From Hydrogenothermaceae bacterium (lineage in GTDB: Bacteria > Aquificota > Aquificia > Aquificales > Hydrogenothermaceae): a stretch of 5,953 bases of DNA. Location of the stretch: NCBI GenBank assembly GCA_012961365.1, contig DTZN01000304.1:1-5953 (forward strand), given 5' to 3'. Below the pieces are notes generated by a model. The model saw only the letters and a list, made by a program, of their open reading frames with translations. It ran no database searches and was not told the DNA's origin. This document shows, piece after piece, positions 1-5,953 of the stretch (within the stretch, counting starts at the first letter, position 1; the number at the start of each line of letters is the position of its first letter). A program made the translations under genes and the position numbers.

Positions 1-652
1 CTTGGTGATGTTTAAATACAAATTCTTCAACTTCTTCAATTAAAAGTTTTGTAGTATCGTATTCTAGAGCTTTTTCTCTACCTACCTTTTTAATAGCTTC
101 TAAATATGGAGAAGGTAATTTATACACATCAAATAAAAGTGGTTTGTATTTTTCATGAAATATGTTTATACCTCCAACAGAAACACTACCAATAGTATCT
201 CCGTGATAAGCTTCTGATAATGTTATAAACTTGTTTCGCTGCTTCTCTCCTTTATTGTGCCAATAATGATATGCAATTTTTATTGCAATTTCCATTGCTT
301 CTGAACCATCTTCGCTATAAAACACATGCTTTAGTTTAGGAGGTGTTATATCAACTAAATTTTTTGCAAAAACAATTGCTGGAACATTTGAAGCCCCAAG
401 AGTTGTAAAATGAGCTATTTTGTTTACTTGCTCTATAATAGCTTGATTTAGTTTCTGATGATTATGTCCATGGACATTACACCATAAAGAAGCAACTCCA
501 TCTAAATATTTATTTCCATAAATATCGTATATGTATACTCCTTCTCCCCTTTCTACAATTACATTATCTTCCTGTGCATAAACTTGCATTTGAGTAAATG
601 GATGCCAAAAATATTCTTTGTCCCACTGCTTTAAATACTTTTTATTTATCAT
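1..652 (-). CDS. bioA: Adenosylmethionine-8-amino-7-oxononanoate aminotransferase (BioA), 3' end cut by window edge
   Basis: This is a class III PLP-dependent aminotransferase that makes 7,8-diaminopelargonate from 7-keto-8-aminopelargonate in cytoplasmic biotin synthesis. The usual amino donor in the family is S-adenosylmethionine. The first 217 codons are present, about half of a protein usually 430-450 residues long. Visible hallmarks are the BioA signature WHPFTQM (residues 16-22), SLWCNVHGHNH (55-65), the phosphate-binding region EDGSEAMEIAIK (114-125) and EAYHGDT (147-153), whose Tyr-His-Gly packs on PLP in the family. The PLP-binding lysine should lie beyond the left edge, so catalytic completeness cannot be judged. 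The ATG at 650-652 has an AGGAGG site at 657-662, four bases away. The stop of the upstream chemoreceptor gene is only 8 bases away, which suggests a shared transcript. WHPFTQM makes BioA much more likely than another class III aminotransferase. Use of lysine as donor (BioK type) cannot be excluded. Confidence 0.95.
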   Translation of the reverse strand, partial: MINKKYLKQWDKEYFWHPFTQMQVYAQEDNVIVERGEGVYIYDIYGNKYLDGVASLWCNVHGHNHQKLNQAIIEQVNKIAHFTTLGASNVPAIVFAKNLVDITPPKLKHVFYSEDGSEAMEIAIKIAYHYWHNKGEKQRNKFITLSEAYHGDTIGSVSVGGINIFHEKYKPLLFDVYKLPSPYLEAIKKVGREKALEYDTTKLLIEEVEEFVFKHHQ

Positions 653-656
653 AAAA

Positions 657-663
657 CCTCCTA
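657..663 (-). promoter_or_regulatory. bioA ribosome binding site overlapping the chemoreceptor stop codon
   Basis: On the minus strand the sequence reads TAGGAGG-TTTT-ATG. The TAG (661-663) ends the chemoreceptor gene, and its last two bases are the first two of a perfect AGGAGG (657-662). The bioA ATG follows after four bases. A ribosome terminating on the upstream gene would sit on the bioA initiation site, so translational coupling is plausible. The overlap is seen directly; the coupling is inferred. Confidence 0.85.
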
Positions 664-2613
664 TGTTTTAAATTTATCCACTAACTCAGTTAGTTTCTGG
701 ATATTTTTCTCAAGTCTTTCAATAGCATCTACTATATCTTCTACATTAGTAGTATTTTCTGTTGCAAGCTCTGCTATTTTCTTAAACTCTTCTAGAATAT
801 CTGATATTTGCTTTATAACTTCTGCAGATGTAGATACAGATTGAGATGTTACTTTTGCAGTATTTTCTATTATTAAAGATGTTTCTTGAATTTCATCTTT
901 CACTTCTCTTGAATCTTCAGTAATTCCTTCAATTTTTTCTGCATTACTTATAATTTTTTGAGACACATTTTCTATAGAGTCTACAATTTTATTAATAGTT
1001 TTATTTATTTCTTCTAGATTATTTCTAGTTCTATCTGCAAGATTTCTAACTTCATCTGCAACAACTGCAAACCCTTTGCCGTATTCTCCAGCCCTTGCTG
1101 CTTCTATTGCAGCATTCAATGCAAGAAGATTTGTCTGGTCTGCTATATCTTTAATTATATCTAATATACCTTTAGATTCATCTGCATTTCTAGACAGTTC
1201 TCTTAACTCTTCTACTATTTTCTTTTCTTCTTCTGATACAACATTTATACTTTCTATTAGTTTAGAAATTGTTTGTTTTGCATCGTTTAATTTTTCAGTT
1301 GCATTATTAATAAGAGTAGTTGTTTCTTTGAGTTCTTGCATAGTTTCATTTAAAGGTTTTTGAACTTCAATTCCCTTTTGTGATGTCTCTGTTATTATTT
1401 TTCTTTCTTTTATTGCACTATCTTTTATTTCTCTAGAACTTTTTGCTAAATCTTCTGCGATAATAAAGGATTCTTTTGAACTTTCTTTTACAGAAATTAT
1501 AGTTTGTTTAACTTTTTCTATAAACTGGTTAAAGTATCTAGCTATTTCTCCTAGTTCGTCTCTAGAGTAAACCTCTACTCTTTTAGTTAAATCCCCTTCT
1601 CCTTGGGCTAAGTCCTTAACTATCTTAATAAAGTTTTGTAGAGGTTTTTTTATTACAAAATGAATGATAAATATTAAAATCCCCATTACAATGAAACCAA
1701 CAATTACTACACTTATCATCTGCTTATAAATAATAGTTTTTGCATGTTCCACAGCTTGATTAACTAACTTTAAAGACTTTCCTACTACAACATATCCAAC
1801 AATATTGCTTTTAAAATCTTTCAAAGGAACTAATGTTAAAAGGTAATTATCTGTAATGTAAAAATCCTTATTTTCAGATAAATTTATCTTAGTTATCTCA
1901 TTTAATAAAGTTTTATTAATAAGATTAGATTTTTGAGAAATTACAAACCTTCCTATAGTTGGAGAATTCCTTAAAAATTTAGCAATTTTTAGATATTTTT
2001 TATCCATTAAAATAATTGCATCACTATTAACTTTTCTCAAATCTTTTACTATAGAATTAAGTCCCTGAATAAATTCGACAGAACCTACATAATTTTTATT
2101 TTCATCAAAAATAGGAGCCAATCCCCTTAAAGTTAATCCTATCTTTCCAACTTCAAAAGCTACAAAAGGTTTTTTTACCTTTTTTACATGTAAAATTGTA
2201 TATCTAAAACTAGATAAATCGTCTCCATATTTTTCTGGTTTCCAAGCTCTAACAAAACTTTTTATATCTGCAGTATGAATGTGTATTTTTACATTTTTAT
2301 ATTTTGAGTGAGCTCTTATATCACTTGTTATTTCTTTAGCCTTTTTTAATGCTAATTCTCTATTGTTCGTTTTTAGAGCTTCTATAAAAGAGTCAACATG
2401 AGATAAAGTTATTGCTTCTGTTAAAGCGACAGATTTTTTTTCTTCTAATAACTGTTTTACAAAATTTTTAAGTTCTTTAGATTCCTTCTTTTGAACTTCA
2501 TTTTCTATAGAGTTAAATTCTTTAACTGTTAATCCTGCAATTACTAAAATCCCTAAAATTACAGATATTATAAGAGGAACATAAACCTTAGTTGCTATTG
2601 AAATTCGTTTCAC
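661..2613 (-). CDS. Methyl-accepting chemotaxis protein with periplasmic Cache-like sensor, HAMP and signalling domains
   Basis: This is a 650-residue inner-membrane chemoreceptor that would sense a ligand outside the membrane and control CheA through CheW. A short N-terminus leads into membrane segment 1 (about 10-30). An extracytoplasmic region (about 31-298) follows, then membrane segment 2 (about 299-321), HAMP (about 322-375, with GEGDLTKRV and [13 protein letters not shown]) and a long coiled-coil signalling domain. The hairpin tip is unmistakable at 487-525, containing [19 protein letters not shown] and then [16 protein letters not shown]. The sensor carries RAW (122-124), YGDDLS..FR (129-137) and [15 protein letters not shown] (163-181), a pattern I associate with double-Cache (dCache_3-like) receptors. 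The ligand is unknown. The start is GTG at 2611-2613, supported by AAGGAG eight bases upstream and by the membrane segment that follows it; the next methionine is residue 203. The C-terminus ends in DKFKT and has no CheR-tethering pentapeptide of the NWETF type. It lies directly upstream of bioA. Confidence 0.97.
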   Translation of the reverse strand: MKRISIATKVYVPLIISVILGILVIAGLTVKEFNSIENEVQKKESKELKNFVKQLLEEKKSVALTEAITLSHVDSFIEALKTNNRELALKKAKEITSDIRAHSKYKNVKIHIHTADIKSFVRAWKPEKYGDDLSSFRYTILHVKKVKKPFVAFEVGKIGLTLRGLAPIFDENKNYVGSVEFIQGLNSIVKDLRKVNSDAIILMDKKYLKIAKFLRNSPTIGRFVISQKSNLINKTLLNEITKINLSENKDFYITDNYLLTLVPLKDFKSNIVGYVVVGKSLKLVNQAVEHAKTIIYKQMISVVIVGFIVMGILIFIIHFVIKKPLQNFIKIVKDLAQGEGDLTKRVEVYSRDELGEIARYFNQFIEKVKQTIISVKESSKESFIIAEDLAKSSREIKDSAIKERKIITETSQKGIEVQKPLNETMQELKETTTLINNATEKLNDAKQTISKLIESINVVSEEEKKIVEELRELSRNADESKGILDIIKDIADQTNLLALNAAIEAARAGEYGKGFAVVADEVRNLADRTRNNLEEINKTINKIVDSIENVSQKIISNAEKIEGITEDSREVKDEIQETSLIIENTAKVTSQSVSTSAEVIKQISDILEEFKKIAELATENTTNVEDIVDAIERLEKNIQKLTELVDKFKT

Positions 2614-2621
2614 CCTACAAT

Positions 2622-2627
2622 CTCCTT
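2622..2627 (-). promoter_or_regulatory. Ribosome binding site fixing the GTG start of the chemoreceptor
   Basis: The minus strand has AAGGAG followed by eight bases and then GTG (2611-2613). The upstream ATG inside the AT repeat (near 2642) is out of frame with the gene, and no in-frame methionine occurs until codon 203. GTG is therefore the best-supported start. Confidence 0.8.
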
Positions 2628-2649
2628 CTTGATTTCTCTCATATATATA

Positions 2650-2676
2650 TATACGACTAAATGTTATTTTTTCTTA
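2650..2676 (-). promoter_or_regulatory. Candidate sigma-28-like promoter for the chemoreceptor gene
   Basis: On the minus strand TAAG (2673-2676) is followed by exactly 15 bases and then GTCGTATA (2650-2657). The flagellar/chemotaxis sigma-28 consensus is TAAA-N15-GCCGATAA. The spacing is exact, 3 of 4 bases match in the -35 element and 4 of 8 in the -10 element. Transcription would start near 2643, giving a leader of about 30 bases. The gene class (chemoreceptor) fits this sigma factor, but the sequence match is imperfect and the region is very AT-rich. Confidence 0.3.
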
Positions 2677-2683
2677 AAAAAAT
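2666..2683. repeat. Short A/T inverted repeat in the divergent promoter region
   Basis: ATTTTTT (2666-2672) and AAAAAAT (2677-2683) form a perfect 7-base inverted repeat around a 4-base centre, CTTA. It covers the candidate sigma-28 -35 element and abuts the TATAAT. It contains no G or C pairs, so it would be a weak hairpin. It might be an operator, an A-tract bend or chance. Just beside it is a 13-base alternating AT run (2641-2653). Confidence 0.3.
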
Positions 2684-2710
2684 TATAAAGGATTTAGCCT
2701 AATGATTAAA
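2682..2710 (-). promoter_or_regulatory. Alternative sigma-70-type promoter for the chemoreceptor gene
   Basis: A perfect TATAAT lies on the minus strand at 2682-2687. A weak -35 (TTTAAT, 3 of 6 matches) lies 17 bases upstream at 2705-2710, inside the first codons of the divergent gene. A start near 2675 would give a leader of about 60 bases. TATAAT arises often by chance in DNA this AT-rich, so this is only a candidate. Confidence 0.25.
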
Positions 2711-3328
2711 TATGATAATGGAAAAGTTGTTGTTAATAACAGAGTTTTTGAGCTCTTTTTAAAAGAAGGGGCTTTTAAAAAAGAAAGTAATTATATAATT
2801 GCAAGTGAAGAAAAAATAGAAGATTTTCCATCTAAAATTATAGCTATGCAAAAAGTGAAATGGGCTATATACAATATAAATACAGGTGAAAGAATATCTG
2901 ATTTTTTTGATTGGATAGCACCCCAAGGTCTGGTAAAAGGTCAATCTCAATACTTTAGAGCTACAAAAGATAAGAAAGATGCTGTATTTTCTTTACAAGG
3001 ACAAAAAACAAAATGGTTTAGAAAAATAAGAGAAAGGGGAGCTATAACCGGAGAAAGTAAATACTTCTGGGCTAAGGAAGAAAAGCATTATTCATTATAT
3101 AACATAGAAACTGGAGAAAAATTAACGCCTGAATTTAAATCTTCTGTATTAGCTGGTGCAGTTGTTGGAGACACTGAAAATTTAGTATATGGAAGCTTTG
3201 GAAATGATATATTTTTTGTATATGATATAGAGATTAAAAAAGTTGTATCAAAAGAATTTGAAGAGGAAGATTTAGTTAAATTTTTAAAAAAAGGGCTTTC
3301 TATACAAGAAGTGATGAATAATTTATGA
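2702..3328 (+). CDS. Uncharacterised protein with four degenerate internal repeats
   Basis: I do not recognise a family for this 208-residue protein. It has no signal peptide, membrane segment, cysteine pair or catalytic motif that I can see, so it is probably soluble and cytoplasmic. It contains a degenerate tandem repeat. Copies start near Gly23 (GAFKKESNYIIAS), Gly76 (GLVKGQSQYFRAT), Gly113 (GAITGESKYFWAK) and Gly152 (GAVVGDTENLVYG). After each comes a short beta-like stretch such as WAIYNINTGE (54-63), AVFSLQG (94-100), YSLYNIETGE (130-139) and FFVYDIE (171-177). The pattern recalls WG-type repeat or small beta-repeat folds that often bind proteins, but this is inference. The C-terminus (about 186-208) looks helical and charged. 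The ATG is preceded by AAAGGA nine bases upstream. It diverges from the chemoreceptor gene and lies 68 bases before the NifU-like gene on the same strand. Confidence 0.85.
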   Translation: MIKYDNGKVVVNNRVFELFLKEGAFKKESNYIIASEEKIEDFPSKIIAMQKVKWAIYNINTGERISDFFDWIAPQGLVKGQSQYFRATKDKKDAVFSLQGQKTKWFRKIRERGAITGESKYFWAKEEKHYSLYNIETGEKLTPEFKSSVLAGAVVGDTENLVYGSFGNDIFFVYDIEIKKVVSKEFEEEDLVKFLKKGLSIQEVMNNL

Positions 3329-3396
3329 TTATTACTATAGATAAAAGAGTAATTTGTGTTATTTTTATTAAGAAATAAATTTTCAAGGAGGCTAAA
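3329..3396 (+). promoter_or_regulatory. Short spacer before the NifU-like gene, with a strong ribosome site
   Basis: This 68-base AT-rich gap has a strong AAGGAGG (3385-3391) five bases before the ATG at 3397. I see no terminator hairpin after the upstream gene and no convincing promoter. TTGTGT (3354-3359) with TAAATT (3377-3382) has sigma-70 spacing, but it would start transcription at the ribosome site itself. Co-transcription with the upstream repeat protein is therefore possible but unproven. Confidence 0.5.
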
Positions 3397-3660
3397 ATGG
3401 CTGAAAGTGTGAAAATAGATAGAGAAAAAGTCGAAGAAGTTTTAGAAAGTATAAGACCTGCTTTAAGGTTTGATGGTGGTGATGTTGAACTTGTAGATAT
3501 TGGGGAAGATGGAACGGTTTATGTAAGACTAATGGGTGCTTGTTCTGGTTGTTCTATGTCTTTATTAACTTTAAAAGGTGGAATTGAACAAAGGCTAAAA
3601 CAAGCTATTCCTGAAGTTAAAGAAGTTGTAGCTGTAAACTTAGATCAACCTATGTTTTAA
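3397..3660 (+). CDS. NifU-like (NFU domain) iron-sulfur cluster scaffold/carrier protein
   Basis: This 87-residue protein is a single stand-alone NFU domain, the module that in the family binds a [4Fe-4S] cluster between two subunits and passes it to apo-proteins in the cytoplasm. Family marks visible are RPALRFDGGDVELVDI (residues 20-35), then VRLMGACSGCSMS (43-55) with the ligand pair Cys49 and Cys52 in a CxxC, followed by TLKGGIEQRL (58-67) and the closing strand VKEVVAVN (74-81). The length is normal for the short Nfu class. It lacks the IscU-like N-terminal domain and ferredoxin-like centre of classical nitrogenase NifU, as well as the degenerate A-type domain of E. coli NfuA, so general Fe-S maturation is more likely than a nitrogenase-specific role. 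The start has an excellent AAGGAGG site. A hairpin terminator follows at once. Confidence 0.95.
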   Translation: MAESVKIDREKVEEVLESIRPALRFDGGDVELVDIGEDGTVYVRLMGACSGCSMSLLTLKGGIEQRLKQAIPEVKEVVAVNLDQPMF

Positions 3661-3665
3661 AATGG

Positions 3666-3686
3666 AAGGGGATTTATTCCCCTTTT
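3666..3686 (+). terminator. Hairpin terminator between convergent NifU-like gene and glnE
   Basis: AAGGGGA (3666-3672) and TCCCCTT (3678-3684) form a perfect 7-bp stem with a 5-base loop, followed by TT (3685-3686) and, four bases later, TTTTT. It begins six bases after the stop of the NifU-like gene and fits an intrinsic terminator for it. The glnE stop codon (3674-3676) lies in the loop and one stem arm encodes its last codons. In the glnE direction the hairpin is followed by CCATTTT, so it may act both ways, more weakly for glnE. Confidence 0.75.
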
Positions 3687-5953
3687 ATAGTTTTTATTGT
3701 TCTTAAGAAAAATTGCCTTAATTTTTCTCTTGAAACTTTTATTTCTTCCCATAGTGTATTTACATCTTTATTAAACGAAACTGCAACTCTATAAAAATTC
3801 TTTGAACTTTTTGAAATTCTTGATATTCCTGTTCCTTTTATCATACGAAATCTTGTTTCTACTTCTCTTAAAAAAATGTAATCATTTAGTATAGAAACGT
3901 TATTTTGAACTAAAGTTTCCAAAATACTTGTTTCCTTAATTTTGTTTTTTAGACAAAAAAGCTGAACTGCAAACTCTACATCTGCAAGTCCCCCATATCC
4001 TAACTTTATATCTATCTCATCTGGCTTTTCATTTGTAAAACCTTCTAGTCTAAATCTCATTTCTGCTACTTCTTCAATGAATTTTTCTGTAATTGGTTTT
4101 GAGTATAGAAAGTTCTCTATAATTTTTGAAAATTCTTTTCTTGTCTTTGCATCTCCTGTAATATATCTTGCTTTTGTCCAAGCTAACCTTTCCCAACTTC
4201 TTGCTTCATTTTGAAAATATTTTTCATAAAAACTTATTGAAGGAGCAAGTTCTCCTGCCTTTCCATATGGTCTAAGTCTTAAATCTATTTGGTATAAAAT
4301 CCCTTCTTTTGTGTATTTTGTAAGGTCTCTTATTATATTTACTGGCACATTTTGGTACTGGTTCTTATTTTCTAAACTATCAAAAACAAAAATTAAATCT
4401 AAATCAGAACCTATATTTATTTCTTTACTTCCTAGTTTTCCTAAAGAAAAAATACAAAGTCCCTGAGAGTTATATTTAGAATTTATCTTTTTAATTATAA
4501 AATCTGCTAGATTTGTTAAAACTTTGTTTAGTTTTTTTAATCTTTTTAAACTATTTTGTTTATCTATGTTAGATAAATATTCAAATATAGCTGTAATTTC
4601 TACTAAATTTTTAAGTTTATTTAGTTTTGTAATAAAATCTTGCTCCTTTATAAGGTTTAACTCTTTCTCAAAGTCATCTTCTGTTTCAAGGGCTTTATTT
4701 AATGAACTAAAAACAAAGTCTAATAGACTTGGGTCTTTTGCCATTAGAGAAGAAATATAATCTGAAATTTCTGCAACTTTTAGAATAAAGTTTGCAAGAT
4801 TTTCATTTTGTTTTAATGAAGATGCAAAAAGTGGAAGGAATTTTCCTTTTATGAGGATATTGTTTAAATTTAGTAAGAAATCTTCTTTGTCTGGAAACTG
4901 TTTTAATTTTTCTTCCAATTTTGGTAGAAACTCAAATAAAATTTCTTTTTCTTTATTTGTTAAATATACAAATTCTTTACTTAAAAATATATCCTTTATT
5001 CTATCTAATACCCATTCTGGCTTTTTACAACCAATACTATTTAAATAGCTTATTGCTTCTTCTTGATTATGCTTTGTAAAAATGTATTTTTGAAGAGGTG
5101 AAAGTTCTTTTGCCTCTCCAATTTGAAGTGAGTTAAATATTTGGCTTATATTTTTCCTATGTTTTTCAAAATCTTCCCAAAATTTATCAGTCGAGGCATA
5201 TCCCATTTTCTTTGCATAATCCTCTGCTTTTTGATATTTAAAAACTTGCGTTTGAATGCAATTTTCTACCTGAATAAGGTGCTCTAATTTCCTTAAAAAT
5301 AGGTATCCACTTTTAAGTTTTTCTGCATCTTCTTGAGATATAATTTTTTCATTTTGAAGTTTTTGTATAGCTTTGTATGTGCTTTTTTCTCTTAAGTTAT
5401 TATTTTTTCCTCCATATACAAGTTGTAAAATTTGAGCTGTAAATTCAATTTCTCTAATTCCTCCATCACAAGTTTTTATATTTACTTCCTTGTCTGTAGA
5501 TTTTTTTGCATCTTGCTCTATTAATTTTTTCATTTCAATAATTTCTTTTAGTTCTTCCTTTATAATAGTTTTTCTATAAACAAATGGAGTTATCATCTTT
5601 ATAAACTCATCTGAAACTTCCTTATCTCCTGCACTATGCCTTGCTTTCATAAGCATATGTCTTTCCCAAACCCTGCCAGTAGTCCAGTAGTAAACTTCTA
5701 AAGCAGGCAAAGAATAGGAAATAAATCCACTTCTACCATTTGGGCGAAGGTCTAAATCTACTATCCAGCTTTGCCCTTCTATATTTTTCTTTGATAAATA
5801 ATTTGTAAGTTTTGTAAACATATATGAAAAAAACTCTCTGTTTGAAACTCCTTTATCTGTTTTACCTTCTTCTGAATAAATATACATAATATCTATATCC
5901 GAATAATAATTAAGCTCTAACCCTCCAAGTTTACCCAAAGCTATTACACTAGC
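3674..5953 (-). CDS. glnE: Bifunctional glutamine synthetase adenylyltransferase/adenylyl-removing enzyme (GlnE), 5' end cut by window edge
   Basis: GlnE adds AMP to a tyrosine of glutamine synthetase, switching it down when nitrogen is plentiful, and also removes it. PII protein and glutamine usually steer the two activities. The 759 codons in view hold both nucleotidyltransferase-fold domains. The N-terminal adenylyl-removing domain shows LGKLGGLELN with the metal-binding SDID (Asp19 and Asp21 of the fragment), DLDLRPNGRSG, WERHMLMKAR and GGIREIEF. The C-terminal adenylyltransferase domain shows LGKLGSKEIN with GSDLDLIF (Asp517 and Asp519), DLRLRPYGKAG, WERLAWTKAR and GYGGLADVEF. Both aspartate pairs are intact, so both activities are expected. 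The frame stays open to the right edge (ASVIALGKLGG). The TTG at 5936-5938 is an internal leucine, not a start. By comparison with E. coli GlnE, about 150 N-terminal residues are missing. It converges on the NifU-like gene with only 13 bases between stop codons. Confidence 0.97.
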   Translation of the reverse strand, partial: ASVIALGKLGGLELNYYSDIDIMYIYSEEGKTDKGVSNREFFSYMFTKLTNYLSKKNIEGQSWIVDLDLRPNGRSGFISYSLPALEVYYWTTGRVWERHMLMKARHSAGDKEVSDEFIKMITPFVYRKTIIKEELKEIIEMKKLIEQDAKKSTDKEVNIKTCDGGIREIEFTAQILQLVYGGKNNNLREKSTYKAIQKLQNEKIISQEDAEKLKSGYLFLRKLEHLIQVENCIQTQVFKYQKAEDYAKKMGYASTDKFWEDFEKHRKNISQIFNSLQIGEAKELSPLQKYIFTKHNQEEAISYLNSIGCKKPEWVLDRIKDIFLSKEFVYLTNKEKEILFEFLPKLEEKLKQFPDKEDFLLNLNNILIKGKFLPLFASSLKQNENLANFILKVAEISDYISSLMAKDPSLLDFVFSSLNKALETEDDFEKELNLIKEQDFITKLNKLKNLVEITAIFEYLSNIDKQNSLKRLKKLNKVLTNLADFIIKKINSKYNSQGLCIFSLGKLGSKEINIGSDLDLIFVFDSLENKNQYQNVPVNIIRDLTKYTKEGILYQIDLRLRPYGKAGELAPSISFYEKYFQNEARSWERLAWTKARYITGDAKTRKEFSKIIENFLYSKPITEKFIEEVAEMRFRLEGFTNEKPDEIDIKLGYGGLADVEFAVQLFCLKNKIKETSILETLVQNNVSILNDYIFLREVETRFRMIKGTGISRISKSSKNFYRVAVSFNKDVNTLWEEIKVSREKLRQFFLRTIKTIKGE

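Noticed and set aside
1076..1363. Plus-strand open frame of 95 codons
   Set aside because: It lies antisense to the highly conserved chemoreceptor signalling tip. Its Ser/Phe/Leu-rich composition is what an antisense shadow of an AT-rich gene gives, and no ribosome site precedes it.
2641..2653. Alternating AT run as a hypervariable simple repeat or phase-variation switch
   Set aside because: At 13 bases it is short for slippage-driven switching in such an AT-rich genome, and I see no related run elsewhere in the window. It is noted only as part of the promoter region.
2759..2950. Minus-strand open frame of 63 codons
   Set aside because: It is antisense to the repeat-protein gene, very rich in Phe, Tyr and Ile, and has no supporting start signals.
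3329..3396. Possible riboswitch or small RNA between the repeat protein and the NifU-like gene
   Set aside because: The gap is 68 bases of mostly A and T with no stable stem and no recognisable conserved motif.
3397..3660. Nitrogen-fixation cluster suggested by a NifU-like gene beside glnE
   Set aside because: The protein is a lone NFU domain of the general Fe-S type, and no other nitrogen-fixation gene is present. The two genes are convergent and not in one operon.
4524..5048. Two plus-strand open frames (4524-4760 and 4851-5048)
   Set aside because: Both are antisense to glnE, rich in Ser/Phe/Asn, have no ribosome site and resemble no known protein.
5936..5938. TTG that could be read as the glnE start codon
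   Set aside because: The frame continues without a stop to the window edge and encodes ASVIA before LGKLGG, the expected continuation of the conserved GlnE core. The true start lies outside the window.

Overview
This is an AT-rich, densely packed stretch of bacterial chromosome with five protein genes. No RNA gene, mobile element, CRISPR array or phage feature is visible. The partial BioA resembles the BioA of Aquifex closely as I remember that sequence. The low G+C, Lys/Glu/Ile-rich proteins and strong AGGAGG-type ribosome sites fit a low-GC member of the Aquificales such as a Sulfurihydrogenibium-like organism. That assignment is inference and rests on no database search.

Layout from left to right: (1) the 5' two-thirds or so of minus-strand bioA (biotin synthesis), running off the left edge; (2) immediately upstream of it, a minus-strand membrane chemoreceptor whose TAG stop overlaps the bioA ribosome site, so the two are very probably co-transcribed; (3) an 88-base divergent intergenic region holding candidate promoters, including a sigma-28-like one for the chemoreceptor; (4) a plus-strand gene for a 208-residue protein of unknown function built from about four degenerate copies of a short Gly/Ser/Tyr repeat; (5) a plus-strand gene for a small NifU-like iron-sulfur protein with a CxxC motif; (6) a short hairpin terminator between convergent genes; (7) minus-strand glnE, the bifunctional glutamine synthetase adenylyltransferase/adenylyl-removing enzyme, running off the right edge and lacking its N-terminus.

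The genes do not form one pathway. They are a motility sensor, a cofactor biosynthesis gene, an Fe-S cluster protein, a nitrogen-assimilation regulator and one unknown. The compact mixing of unrelated functions is typical of small thermophile genomes. I do not see a convincing new multi-gene system. The least explained item is the repeat protein at 2702-3328, and the next most interesting are the chemoreceptor-bioA coupling and the divergent promoter region. Every intergenic gap is under 100 bases, so no long stretch lacks a gene.
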